A DNA stretch of 36,829 bases from Chloroflexota bacterium (GTDB lineage: Bacteria > Chloroflexota > Dormibacteria > Dormibacterales > Dormibacteraceae): positions 1-36,829 of the forward strand of contig VBEF01000007.1 in NCBI GenBank assembly GCA_005881275.1, read 5' to 3'. The notes beneath the pieces were generated by a model that saw only the letters and a program-made list of their open reading frames with translations, did no database searches and had not been told where the DNA came from. Position numbers and translations under genes: made by a program. This document shows positions 1-7,416 of this stretch, in pieces (the first letter of the stretch is position 1; each line of letters begins with the position of its first letter).

Positions 1-564
1 AAGCTGGAGATCGACGACAACGCAGCATGGCGGCACAAAGCGCTCGAGCAGCGATATGGCTCGGTGCTCGACGGCGACCCTTACGAGGCGGAGGCCAAAA
101 AGCGCGGCCTGACCTACGTCTCTCTTGACGGGGACATCGGAATCGTCGGCAACGGCGCGGGTCTATGCATGAGCACCCTCGACCTCGTGCAGCGCGCGGG
201 CGGACGGGCGGCCAACTTCTGCGATATCGGCGGCGGCGCCAAGGCAGAGGTTGTCGAGAATGCACTCGCGGTGATCCTCATGAACCCCAAGGTCAAGGGT
301 GTCCTGATCAACGTGTTCGGTGGCATAACGCGTGGCGACGAGGTCGCCAAAGGTATCGTGACGGCGCGCGACAACCTGAAAATGAAGCTTCCCCTCGTCG
401 TGCGGATGAGCGGGACGAGGGAGGAGGAGGGTCGCGAGATCCTGAGGCAAAACGGTATCGAGCCAGGCGCCAGCGCCTGGGACGCGGCCAAGAAGATCGT
501 CGAGCTCATCTCCTCCCCGCTTGTGGGGAGGTCCGGCCCGCAGGGCCGGGGAGGGGCTGGATGA
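1..564 (+). CDS. sucC: Succinyl-CoA synthetase beta subunit, C-terminal part (cut by window edge)
   Basis: The frame is open from base 1 ([12 protein letters not shown]...), so the start lies upstream. The piece is the ligase-CoA domain of the ADP/GDP-forming beta subunit, which works with SucD to turn succinyl-CoA into succinate plus NTP in the TCA cycle. Visible family motifs are [34 protein letters not shown] and [16 protein letters not shown]. The stop TGA (562-564) overlaps the sucD ATG (561), so the two subunits are translationally coupled. The last ~17 residues ([17 protein letters not shown]) are odd: a GC-rich two-hairpin repeat encodes them, where family members usually end soon after the KIVELI-like helix. 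Identification is secure; the extra tail looks like an inserted repeat read in frame. Confidence 0.96.
   Translation, partial: KLEIDDNAAWRHKALEQRYGSVLDGDPYEAEAKKRGLTYVSLDGDIGIVGNGAGLCMSTLDLVQRAGGRAANFCDIGGGAKAEVVENALAVILMNPKVKGVLINVFGGITRGDEVAKGIVTARDNLKMKLPLVVRMSGTREEEGREILRQNGIEPGASAWDAAKKIVELISSPLVGRSGPQGRGGAG
512..556 (+). repeat. REP-like two-hairpin element at the sucC/sucD junction
   Basis: Two perfect 7-bp inverted repeats lie side by side: CCTCCCC (512-518) with GGGGAGG (525-531), and CCGGCCC (533-539) with GGGCCGG (543-549). A second GGGGAGG at 548-554 could also pair with 512-518, giving an alternative outer stem enclosing the inner one. The element encodes the C-terminal tail of SucC, and its last G-rich arm (GGGGAGGGG, 548-556) sits 4 bp before the sucD ATG, where a Shine-Dalgarno site is expected. 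This architecture resembles REP/palindromic repeats seen between genes in GC-rich genomes. No other copy was seen in this window. Confidence 0.7.
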
Positions 565-1421
565 GCATTCTTCTCGACTCCTCCACAAAGGTCATCGTCC
601 AGGGCATCACCGGTCGCGAAGGCGGCTTCCACACCGAGCAGATGCAGGCGTTGGGCACGAAGGTCGTGGGGGGCACCAGCCCGGGCAAGGGCGGAACCTC
701 GCACCTTGGCGTGCCTGTCTTCAACACGATGGCAGACGCGGTCGAAGCGACAGGTGCGAACGCGTCGGGGATTTTCGTGCCCGCGCCCTTCGCCGCCGAC
801 GCGATCATGGAGGCGGCCGCGGCCGGCATCACGCTGATCGTCTGCATCACCGAAGGCATCCCGATCCAGGACATGATCCGGGTCAAGGACTTCCTGCGCG
901 GCTACCCAGGCGCGCGCCTGATCGGAGCCAACTGCCCGGGCTTGATCACGCCGGGCCAGGCCAAGATCGGGATCATCCCGCAGCGCATCACGGCACCCGG
1001 CTTTGTCGGCATGGTCTCGCGCAGCGGCACGCTGACCTACGAGGTGGGGTCAGCGCTGTCAGCGGCGGGGATGGGCCAGTCCACCATCGTGGGCATCGGC
1101 GGCGATCCTGTGCTCGGGATGACGTTCAGCGATGTGGTCGAGCTCTTCGAGAAGGACCCGGCGACCACGCACCTGGTGTTGATTGGCGAGATCGGCGGCA
1201 GCGACGAGGAACGCGCGGCCGAGCTGCTGGCTCGCGGCTCGCGACTGAAGGCCGTGGCTTTCATCTCCGGCCGGACAGCTCCTGAAGGCAAACGGATGGG
1301 GCACGCCGGCGCGATCATCTCCGGCAACCGCGGGACCGCCAAGAGCAAGGAAGAAGCTTTCCGCAAGGCTGGCGTCGCGGTGGCCGAGACGACGGACGAG
1401 ATCGTGGGCCTGCTTCGGTGA
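561..1421 (+). CDS. sucD: Succinyl-CoA synthetase alpha subunit
   Basis: The protein is 286 aa, the usual family length. It starts at ATG 561 inside the sucC stop (ATGA overlap). It has the N-terminal CoA-binding Rossmann domain ([26 protein letters not shown]) and the C-terminal ligase domain. The phosphohistidine loop is intact: [12 protein letters not shown], with the active-site His at about residue 248. It forms the catalytic pair with SucC and carries the phosphohistidine intermediate. A longer frame runs upstream to 165, but that part is a shadow of sucC; start and length match the family from 561. Downstream fatty-acid and methylmalonyl-CoA genes feed succinyl-CoA to this enzyme. Confidence 0.97.
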   Translation: MSILLDSSTKVIVQGITGREGGFHTEQMQALGTKVVGGTSPGKGGTSHLGVPVFNTMADAVEATGANASGIFVPAPFAADAIMEAAAAGITLIVCITEGIPIQDMIRVKDFLRGYPGARLIGANCPGLITPGQAKIGIIPQRITAPGFVGMVSRSGTLTYEVGSALSAAGMGQSTIVGIGGDPVLGMTFSDVVELFEKDPATTHLVLIGEIGGSDEERAAELLARGSRLKAVAFISGRTAPEGKRMGHAGAIISGNRGTAKSKEEAFRKAGVAVAETTDEIVGLLR

Positions 1422-1746
1422 TAAAGGGATTCAGCTCGATGCCCATCGCGATGACCAGGGCAATTCCTTCCGATCGGATGCGCGACATTGCGATGGCCGG
1501 CTCCCTGATTCTGTGGTTGGCGTACACCCGGATTTACTGGATGCTTCAGGCGGCTCACCTCACCGCCCCGCCCTGCCCCTTCTACCCGGAACGATCGTGG
1601 GCATCGGTGGGCTGGTCGCGGGTGCCGTCGCCGGACGGACCTGGACTCCGCGGCTCGCCCGTACCCAGCGGCGTGCCCTCGCCGCCGGTGTGGTCGCCGC
1701 GATCTTGTTCAGCTGGGCGCTGAAGGTGTTCGTCCTCGGCAATTAG
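1418..1746 (+). pseudogene. Doubtful small membrane ORF, possibly frameshifted
   Basis: No confident gene covers 1422-1741. One frame opens with GTG 1418, overlapping the sucD stop, and reads a hydrophobic stretch (AMAGSLILWLAYTRIYWML) before turning into arginine/serine-rich sequence with no domain character. From about 1590 a second frame becomes membrane-like (GTIVGIGGLVAGAVAGRTW, then GVVAAILFSWALKVFVLGN) and stops at 1744-1746. Joining the halves near 1580-1595 would give a roughly 105-aa protein with three hydrophobic segments. A 49-residue ORF from GTG 1597 is the alternative. I recognise no family. The call is an inference from hydrophobicity only. Confidence 0.25.
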
Positions 1747-1789
1747 CGTTAGACGACTGGCTCCGGAGGAGTGGCAGCTCTACCGCCGG

Positions 1790-2209
1790 GTGCGCCTGGC
1801 CGCGCTGAAGGAAGCCGCGTACGCCTTCGGCTCGACGTACGCTGGCGAGCGCGACGCGCCTGAAGCCAGGTGGCGCCAGACGCTGACGGACAGAGCGCGC
1901 TTCGTCGCCGAGAAAGAGGGAATTGTGGCCGGAACAGTGAGCGGTGGTGACGCGGACTCGATCGGCGCCGCGGCGATGACGGCGATGTGGGTCGACCCTC
2001 GGTTTCGGCGTGGTGGCGTCGGCGACCTGCTCGTCAAGACGGTTCTGGACTGGGCGAGGTCGAACCACTACGTCGAGATGCTCCTGTGGGTGACGGATGG
2101 GAATTCGAACGCGGAGCGCCTCTACGCCCGCAACGGATTCGTGCGAACCGGCGCCGCGCAGGATGTGCGTCCGGGCCACCTCGAGTTCGAGATGGGGCGC
2201 AGGCTCTAG
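1790..2209 (+). CDS. GNAT family N-acetyltransferase
   Basis: This is a RimI-like acetyltransferase that would transfer acetyl from acetyl-CoA to an amine or protein N-terminus; the substrate is unknown. The acetyl-CoA loop is visible as MWVDPRFRRGGVGDLLV, followed by a C-terminal LLWVTDGNSNAERLYARNGF motif typical of the fold. The first standard start is GTG 1790 (139 aa), but recognisable family sequence (VRRLAPEEWQLYRRVRLAAL) continues upstream in frame without any ATG, GTG or TTG. Reading stays open back to a stop at 1721-1723, with ATT 1742 the likeliest near-cognate start. That ATT overlaps the stop of the preceding small ORF. The family is secure; the start is uncertain. Confidence 0.85.
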   Translation: MRLAALKEAAYAFGSTYAGERDAPEARWRQTLTDRARFVAEKEGIVAGTVSGGDADSIGAAAMTAMWVDPRFRRGGVGDLLVKTVLDWARSNHYVEMLLWVTDGNSNAERLYARNGFVRTGAAQDVRPGHLEFEMGRRL

Positions 2210-2210
2210 C

Positions 2211-2235
2211 AACCCATCTGGGTTTCCCCTCATGC
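2211..2235 (+). repeat. Copy A of a 25-bp repeat behind the GNAT gene
   Basis: This copy matches 22 of 25 bases of the repeat at 2393-2417. It contains a small inverted repeat AACCC-ATCT-GGGTT right after the GNAT stop codon. There is no T-run in frame with termination, so I do not call it a terminator. The stretch between the copies (2236-2384) has no convincing gene; a short open frame reading GYLDNPNRIPEWEQRL begins with GTG 2312 but has no recognisable relatives. Confidence 0.5.
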
Positions 2236-2384
2236 CTCTCATGCGTTTGCCAGAGCGGCCGAGTTCATCTCGGCCGCAACACGCGTGTCCTAAGGCCTCC
2301 GGACCTCGCTCGTGGAAGGCTACCTGGACAATCCGAACCGTATACCGGAATGGGAGCAGCGCCTGCGGCGCAGCCGCACGCGCG

Positions 2385-2417
2385 ATGAGGGAAAACCATC
2401 TGGGTTTTCCCTCATGC
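2385..2417 (+). repeat. Copy B of the repeat, a perfect 13-bp hairpin
   Basis: ATGAGGGAAAACC (2385-2397) pairs perfectly with GGTTTTCCCTCAT (2403-2415) around a 5-base loop. The right half repeats the 25-bp sequence found at 2211-2235. It ends 28 bp before the acyl-CoA dehydrogenase ATG at 2446. It may act as a transcript-end or transcript-start structure, or be a dispersed palindromic repeat; no poly-T tract follows. Confidence 0.55.
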
Positions 2418-2445
2418 GTTCACGTCACGTGCAACGATTGGTGCG

Positions 2446-3609
2446 ATGGACTTTGAACTGACGACCGAGCAACAAGCGATCCGCGACACGTGCCGTGACT
2501 TCGCGCGGGAGGTGGTCGCGCCGGCCGCCGAGGACCTCGACCGGCATCACAAATTCGGCTACGACGTCGTGCGTCAGATGGGCGAGCTGGGGCTGTTCGG
2601 GCTGCCATTCCCGGAGGACGTGGGCGGAGCGGGCGGCGACTTCCTCTCGTTGTGCATCGCGATCGAAGAGATCTCGCGCGCTGACGCCGGTATAGGGATC
2701 ACCCTGGAGGCCGCGGTGTGCCTGGGCTCCTCGCCGATCTTCGAGTTCGGCACGCCCGAGCAGAAAGATCAATGGCTCCCCGATCTTGTCGCTGGACGAA
2801 AGCTGTGGGCGTTCGGTTTGACTGAGCCGGAGGCAGGGTCGGACGCGAGAGCGACCAAAACACGGGCGGAGTCGCGCAACGGAAAGTGGGTCATCAACGG
2901 CGCCAAGCAGTTCATCACGAACTGCGGCACCGACATCTCCGCGGGCGTGACGATCACTGCCGTGACTGGGCGCAATGGTCAGAACGATCCCGAGATCAGC
3001 GCCATCATCGTGCCGGCCGGGACGCCCGGCTTTCACGTGCTCGAGTCATATCGCAAGCTCGGGTGGCATTCCTCCGACACGCACCCGCTGAGCTTCGAGG
3101 ACTGCGAGGTCCCGGCGTCGAACTTGCTGGGGATGCGCGGTGGAGGTTACCGGCAGTTCCTGCACACGCTGACCGGCGGACGGATCGCGATCGCGGCGCT
3201 GTCGGTCGGTGTCGCACAGGCGTGTCTCGATGCGTCGCTGGGATATGCAAAGGAGCGCAAGACGTTCGGCGTGCCCATCTCCAAGCACCAGGCAATCCAG
3301 TTCAAGCTCGCCGACATGGCTATGGAGGCGGAGGTCGCGAGGACGATCGTTTATCGGGCCGCGGCAGCGTACAGCCACGGGGGAAAGGACACGACGGACG
3401 AGGTGAGGATGCTCGCCGCGATGTCGAAGCTTTACGCGTCGGAGGCGTCGAAGCGGGCGGCGGACAACGCGGTGCAGATCCATGGGGGGTACGGGTTCAT
3501 GGAGGACTATCCCGTGGCGAGGTACTGGCGGGACGTCAAGGTGAATGAGATAGGGGAGGGGACGTCTGAGGTCCAGCGGATACTCATCGCTCGACTTCTC
3601 GGGGCCTAA
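2446..3609 (+). CDS. Acyl-CoA dehydrogenase (copy 1)
   Basis: This is a flavoprotein of 387 aa, the standard length, that oxidises an acyl-CoA to the trans-2-enoyl-CoA and passes electrons to ETF. The helical N-domain begins at MDFELTTEQQAIRDTCRDFA. The FAD/substrate signature AFGLTEPEAGSD is at about 122-133. The C-terminal domain has ERKTFGVPISKHQAIQFKLADMA and ends with IHGGYGFMEDYPVARYWRD. The catalytic base is probably E371 in GEGTSEVQR, the position used by short-, medium- and isobutyryl/short-branched-chain enzymes. Substrate cannot be told from sequence. Two more family members lie at 6281 and 7417. The ATG is chosen because the conserved N-terminus begins there. Confidence 0.95.
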   Translation: MDFELTTEQQAIRDTCRDFAREVVAPAAEDLDRHHKFGYDVVRQMGELGLFGLPFPEDVGGAGGDFLSLCIAIEEISRADAGIGITLEAAVCLGSSPIFEFGTPEQKDQWLPDLVAGRKLWAFGLTEPEAGSDARATKTRAESRNGKWVINGAKQFITNCGTDISAGVTITAVTGRNGQNDPEISAIIVPAGTPGFHVLESYRKLGWHSSDTHPLSFEDCEVPASNLLGMRGGGYRQFLHTLTGGRIAIAALSVGVAQACLDASLGYAKERKTFGVPISKHQAIQFKLADMAMEAEVARTIVYRAAAAYSHGGKDTTDEVRMLAAMSKLYASEASKRAADNAVQIHGGYGFMEDYPVARYWRDVKVNEIGEGTSEVQRILIARLLGA

Positions 3610-3622
3610 CCCAGCCCGCATT

Positions 3623-3690
3623 CAGCCACTCGCGCGCAAATGGCGGTATCCCAGGGCGTTGGGTACAGCCAATTGAGCGCATTTGGCGGT
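3623..3690 (+). repeat. Imperfect direct repeat upstream of the AbiEi-like gene
   Basis: Two 25-bp units at 3623-3647 and 3666-3690 share 20 of 25 bases (CAGCCA...GCGCA..TGGCGGT) and are spaced 43 bp start to start, close to four helical turns. They lie in the 131-bp gap before the GTG at 3741, so they could be regulator binding sites. That role is inference; nothing else is visible in the gap. Confidence 0.35.
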
Positions 3691-3740
3691 CGTTAACGAT
3701 CGGGGTTGTTCGATTTGGCCGACGTAGCCATCCTGGCACG

Positions 3741-4616
3741 GTGCCACTCAAGCACTCGGTGCCGCCAGGGCTGAGGAACGCGCCGTTCACCTCTGCCGAA
3801 GCCAGCGACCTAGGTGTCACCCGCAGTCAATTGCGGGGAGCAAGCTACCGCCGGTTGGGCTCAGGCCTCTACCGCTGGGTGGGTTTGGAAGAAAGCCCGC
3901 AGTTGGTGCTCACCGCGGTGGCCAAGCGGTTGCCCGCCGGCGCTGCGTTCTCGGGCCGCACCGCAGCTTGGCTTCACGGATTGGACTTGGCGCCTTGCGA
4001 TCCGATCGAAGTGACGATCCCGGCACCCATGAGAATCGACCGTCGGGCGGGGGCACACGTTCGCCGCGCCGCCCTCGACGGCGACGAGATCATGCCGCGG
4101 CGTGGTCTACCCACCACATCCCCACTCCGTACGCTCATCGACCTCGGAGGCCGAGATCCGTTGATCGAAGGGGTCGTTGTCGCGGACCTGATTCTTCATG
4201 CCCGGCTAGTCACCATGAATGAGCTGCGAAATTACGTCGCTAGGCATCCCAGAACAAAGGGCGTCGCTCGGCTTCGGCGTGTTGCTGAGCTGGCTGATCC
4301 GAAAGCTGAGTCGGCAATGGAGACCCGATTGCGGGTACTCCTGGTTCTCGCCGGACTTCCACGACCGGAGGTCCAAGTTTCCATTCAAGACGATGAGGGC
4401 CGGTTCCTAGGTCGTCCAGACTTGCTTTACCGCCGTCAGCACCTGGCGATCGAATACGACGGTGGCAACCATCGTGAACGGCTGGTTGACGACAACCGCC
4501 GCCAAAATGGCCTTGTCGGCGCCGGTTATCGCTTGCTGCGGTTCACTGCAGCGGACGTATACGGGACTCCTCAAATGGTTGCGATGCAGGTCCGTAACGG
4601 TCTCGGCGGGCGCTAG
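3741..4616 (+). CDS. AbiEi-like winged-helix protein with C-terminal DUF559-type nuclease fold
   Basis: The protein is 291 aa. Residues ~15-60 look like the AbiEi winged-helix antitoxin N-domain (FTSAEASDLGVTRSQLRG, then GLYRWVG), followed by the AbiEi-type middle region (SGRTAAWLHGLDL, LPTTSPLRTLIDLGG). The last ~90 residues resemble a DUF559/Vsr-like PD-(D/E)xK fold: SAMETRLRVLL, then GRPDLLYRRQHLAIEYDGG with candidate catalytic Asp and Glu, and GYRLLRFTAADVY. In the AbiE system AbiEi is the transcriptional antitoxin for the AbiEii nucleotidyltransferase; no AbiEii partner is present. Orphan proteins of this build are widespread in actinobacteria and relatives, with unknown function. The GTG start has only a weak ribosome site. 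It ends 4 bp into the convergent propeller gene. Confidence 0.8.
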   Translation: MPLKHSVPPGLRNAPFTSAEASDLGVTRSQLRGASYRRLGSGLYRWVGLEESPQLVLTAVAKRLPAGAAFSGRTAAWLHGLDLAPCDPIEVTIPAPMRIDRRAGAHVRRAALDGDEIMPRRGLPTTSPLRTLIDLGGRDPLIEGVVVADLILHARLVTMNELRNYVARHPRTKGVARLRRVAELADPKAESAMETRLRVLLVLAGLPRPEVQVSIQDDEGRFLGRPDLLYRRQHLAIEYDGGNHRERLVDDNRRQNGLVGAGYRLLRFTAADVYGTPQMVAMQVRNGLGGR

Positions 4617-5848
4617 CGATAGACCCCGTTGTGCCCAAGGCTGTGCTGTCCGACGTTTGGAAAGTACGTCAGCCCGTGGTCTTCCGCCCCGACAGGAATT
4701 CGCGCCAGCAGATTGCCGGTCTTCGTGTCGAAGACGTACACCGTCGCGTGATATCGGCCGGACGCCCAGAGCTGCGTTCCATCCGGGCTCAGCTGCAGCA
4801 TGTCGGGGCTGCCGCCGCCGGCGATGACCCACTTCGCCACCACTGATCGGCGGGCGAAGTCGATGACGGAGACTGATCCCTCGAGGCGATTCGAAACGTA
4901 GAGCGACTTCGTATCGCGAGATACCTGCAGCCCGTGCGCCCCTCGGCCGGTAGGTATGAACTGGACCTCCCGCATCGACACGGGGTCGATAACCGACACG
5001 CCCATCCGGCCCTGATTGGTGACATAGAACAGCGAGCCGTCGGGCGAGACCTTCACGTCGATGGGCAGGCCTCCGACGTGGACGTATCCGGCGAGCTTCA
5101 TGTTCACGGTGTCGACCTTCGCCACCATGCCGGAGTATTCGGTCGAGATCATGAAGTAGCTGCCGTCAGCGCTGAAGTCCAGGTGGTCGGCGCCGGGCCA
5201 CGGGATCGACACCGCCCCCATGAGCTTCCAACCATTGCGCCAGTCGCGAAACTCAACGCGCTGCAGCCGCTCCACGACGTCGACGGCCTTGGTGCCGTCG
5301 GGCGTGAAGTAGATGTTGTAAGGAAAAGGAATCGAGACCTGGCCCGTCGGGTGGCCGGTGTGGATGTCCAGCACCGTCAGGCTGCTGGAGCCTTCGTTGT
5401 CGACGTAGAGCGCGCTCATGTCCCAAGCGGGCGCGATGTGATGTGGGATGAAACCGACGCGGTAGTGGTCGACGACGCGGAAGGTGGCCGGATCGATGAT
5501 GTCAACCGTGCCGGCACGGCTGTTGGGCACGTAAACGCGCGGAGGCAGCTCGCAGAGCGGGCACGGGACGGTTCCGGAAAGCGTGTTGGCGTAGACGTTG
5601 AAAGCTGGATCGGGAAGGCTCGTCGGCTGCACGTCGGGAGCGGGCAGGAGCCGTTCGGGCAGTATGTCCTGTGTGGCGGCCACGCTCGTGCTGATCGGCG
5701 GCGCCGTCCAAACCACAGCGAACACAACGGCCGCGGGACTGAGGATGCCGAACGCGAAGACCGCAGCGAAGAAGGTCCGGAAAACCCGACCTTGAACGCC
5801 TCGGGCGAGTGCTCTGGTCCGGCTGTTACTCGTCCGGAAGATCTTCAA
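4613..5848 (-). CDS. Membrane-anchored YVTN/YncE-type beta-propeller protein
   Basis: The protein is 411 aa. A basic N-terminus is followed by one hydrophobic segment (about 24-47, TFFAAVFAFGILSPAAVVFA), so it is a signal anchor or uncleaved signal and the propeller lies outside the membrane. From ~residue 104 repeated blades of the YVTN type are visible: VYVPNSRAGTVDIIDPATF, LYVDNEGSSSLTVLDIHT, FYVTNQGRMGVSVIDP, LYVSNRLEGSVSVIDF and LWASGRYHATVYVFDT. It ends in SLGHNGVYR, a common tail of YncE-like propellers. Such proteins bind partners or ligands; no enzyme residues can be assigned. The TTG start at 5848 overlaps the end of the upstream gene by 23 bp and is the only start before the membrane segment. 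Confidence 0.88.
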   Translation of the reverse strand: MKIFRTSNSRTRALARGVQGRVFRTFFAAVFAFGILSPAAVVFAVVWTAPPISTSVAATQDILPERLLPAPDVQPTSLPDPAFNVYANTLSGTVPCPLCELPPRVYVPNSRAGTVDIIDPATFRVVDHYRVGFIPHHIAPAWDMSALYVDNEGSSSLTVLDIHTGHPTGQVSIPFPYNIYFTPDGTKAVDVVERLQRVEFRDWRNGWKLMGAVSIPWPGADHLDFSADGSYFMISTEYSGMVAKVDTVNMKLAGYVHVGGLPIDVKVSPDGSLFYVTNQGRMGVSVIDPVSMREVQFIPTGRGAHGLQVSRDTKSLYVSNRLEGSVSVIDFARRSVVAKWVIAGGGSPDMLQLSPDGTQLWASGRYHATVYVFDTKTGNLLARIPVGAEDHGLTYFPNVGQHSLGHNGVYR

Positions 5849-6260
5849 GCTTCGGGGTCAGCTCGCAAACCCATCGACCGTCGTCGAGCCGGCGGATGAA
5901 GCGCGCGTATCCCTGGTTGCGCGCCACGTTGAGGAACTGCTCCTGCGTGATGAGGGTGCGCAGCCTGGCCAGATCGGCATATGTGGTGTCACGCATGATC
6001 CCACCTACGACGCCGGCGAGCTCGCGCCACTGGCCTTCGGAAAGCGGCTCCCCGTAGCCCGCGATGGTAACCAGGAGCGCCGCGGTGGCGCCTGTGATCG
6101 TGTCGGGGAGGATCTTTTCAGACTTCGCGCGGGCGATGATCTCGCGGCCCGTGCTGATGATGTCGGCGATGCGGTCCCGCCGCACCCCAATGATGTCGCG
6201 GCCGCTCCCTACGGTGGTCCCTTCCAGGTATCTCGGCCCTGCGTCCATTGTCAAGCCCAC
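5826..6260 (-). CDS. Unknown soluble protein, 144 aa
   Basis: I do not recognise the family. The protein has no membrane segment and alternates charged helices (RRDRIADIISTGREIIARAKSE) with a hydrophobic TITGATAALLVTIAGYG segment, then an aromatic-rich end (GYARFIRRLDDGRWVCEL). It precedes the propeller gene on the same strand and overlaps it by 23 bp, so the two are probably co-transcribed. GTG 6260 gives 144 aa; ATG 6248 is an equally possible start. A TAGAAT hexamer on the minus strand (6267-6262) lies 13 bp before that ATG and could be its promoter. The divergent acyl-CoA dehydrogenase starts only 20 bp away. Confidence 0.75.
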   Translation of the reverse strand: MGLTMDAGPRYLEGTTVGSGRDIIGVRRDRIADIISTGREIIARAKSEKILPDTITGATAALLVTIAGYGEPLSEGQWRELAGVVGGIMRDTTYADLARLRTLITQEQFLNVARNQGYARFIRRLDDGRWVCELTPKLEDLPDE

Positions 6261-6280
6261 TATTCTAGTTAACGCCTGAG

Positions 6281-7405
6281 TTGGACCTCGAACTTGCGCC
6301 CGAGCACGCCAGCTTTCGCGCCGCGGTCCGTGAATTCGCGCAAGGCGTCGTTCGCCCCCACGCCGCGGAGGTCGACCGCCAACATCGTTTCCCCCACGAA
6401 GCGGTGGCAGCGGCGGCCGAATCGGGGCTGCTCGGGGTCCTCGTGCCTCGCGAGTACGGCGGGTCTGGACTCGACGCTCTCTGCTTCGCGATCTCCATCG
6501 AAGAGCTGGCCCAGGCGTGCGCCTCGACCGCGGTGATCGTCGACGTGCACACCAGCGTCGGCACCGAACCGATCCTGCTGTTCGGCGACGAGGATCAGAA
6601 GCGCAGGTGGCTGCCTCGCCTTGCGACGGGCGAGGTGCTCGGCGCGTTTGCGCTCACCGAGCCGTCTTCAGGATCTGACGCGGCATCGTTGAAGACGACG
6701 GCGCGACCCATCGGCAACGGGTACGTTCTCAACGGCACGAAGGTCTTCATCACGAACGTCGGCCGTGCCGGCCTCTACATCGTCTTTGCGCGGACGGGTC
6801 CGGACGAGAAGGCGGCAGGCGTCACCGCCTTTCTGGTCCCCGCCGACGCTCGAGGAGTTCGTGTGGGCCAGGTCTTCCAGAAGATGGGACTGCACGGCTC
6901 GCCGACCGGCGAGCTCATCCTCGAGGACGTCAGCGTGCCCGCGGGCAACCGGCTCGGAGGCGAAGGCCAGGGCTTCACCGTCGCCATGCGGGCGCTGGAC
7001 TCTGGGCGCATCGGAATCTCCGGGCAGGCGCTCGGCATCGCCCAGGCGGCGGTCGACGAGGCACGCGCTCTCATGCGGGAGAGAGGCCACGGGCAGGGCG
7101 ACGACTTTGTACTCGCCGACATGGCAACTCGTCTCGAATCGGCTCGTCTGCTCGCCTATCACGCCGCTTGGCGCTGCAGCCATGGCCGGACCTTCACGCG
7201 ACAGGCCTCGATGTCCAAACTTCACTGCACCGACACCGCGATGCAGGTCGCGCTGGACGCTCTGCAGATCGCGGGCGAGGCCGGTGCGTTCTCGGGCAGC
7301 CCTTTCGAGCGCCACGTGCGCGATGCCAAAGCGCTGCAGATCTACGAGGGCTCGAACCAGGTCCAGCGGATCGTCATCGCCCGGGATTTAGTCAAGGCCG
7401 GATAA
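6281..7405 (+). CDS. Acyl-CoA dehydrogenase (copy 2)
   Basis: This is a 374-aa FAD-dependent acyl-CoA dehydrogenase starting with TTG ([20 protein letters not shown]). The signature [20 protein letters not shown] is intact, as is the C-terminal [17 protein letters not shown] with probable catalytic E356. One segment is unusual. Where relatives carry an ERxxFGxxI loop, important for binding FAD at the dimer contact, this protein reads [18 protein letters not shown], several residues shorter and without the FG pair. The tail also reads [21 protein letters not shown] in place of the usual HGGxGY. It may have a changed substrate or weaker FAD binding. It lies 11 bp before copy 3 on the same strand, so they probably form one operon. 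Confidence 0.93.
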   Translation: MDLELAPEHASFRAAVREFAQGVVRPHAAEVDRQHRFPHEAVAAAAESGLLGVLVPREYGGSGLDALCFAISIEELAQACASTAVIVDVHTSVGTEPILLFGDEDQKRRWLPRLATGEVLGAFALTEPSSGSDAASLKTTARPIGNGYVLNGTKVFITNVGRAGLYIVFARTGPDEKAAGVTAFLVPADARGVRVGQVFQKMGLHGSPTGELILEDVSVPAGNRLGGEGQGFTVAMRALDSGRIGISGQALGIAQAAVDEARALMRERGHGQGDDFVLADMATRLESARLLAYHAAWRCSHGRTFTRQASMSKLHCTDTAMQVALDALQIAGEAGAFSGSPFERHVRDAKALQIYEGSNQVQRIVIARDLVKAG

Positions 7406-7416
7406 TCAGGCTCGAG

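Noticed and set aside
165-560. N-terminal extension of sucD
   Set aside because: The extra 132 residues are an out-of-frame reading of sucC; SucD family sequence begins at ATG 561.
3690-3740. Possible promoter (TTGTTC ... TAGCCA) before the AbiEi-like gene
   Set aside because: The spacing of 13 bp is too short for a usual promoter and neither box is a good match.
7168-7416. N-terminal extension of the third acyl-CoA dehydrogenase
   Set aside because: It is a frame-shadow of copy 2; the conserved N-terminus starts at ATG 7417.
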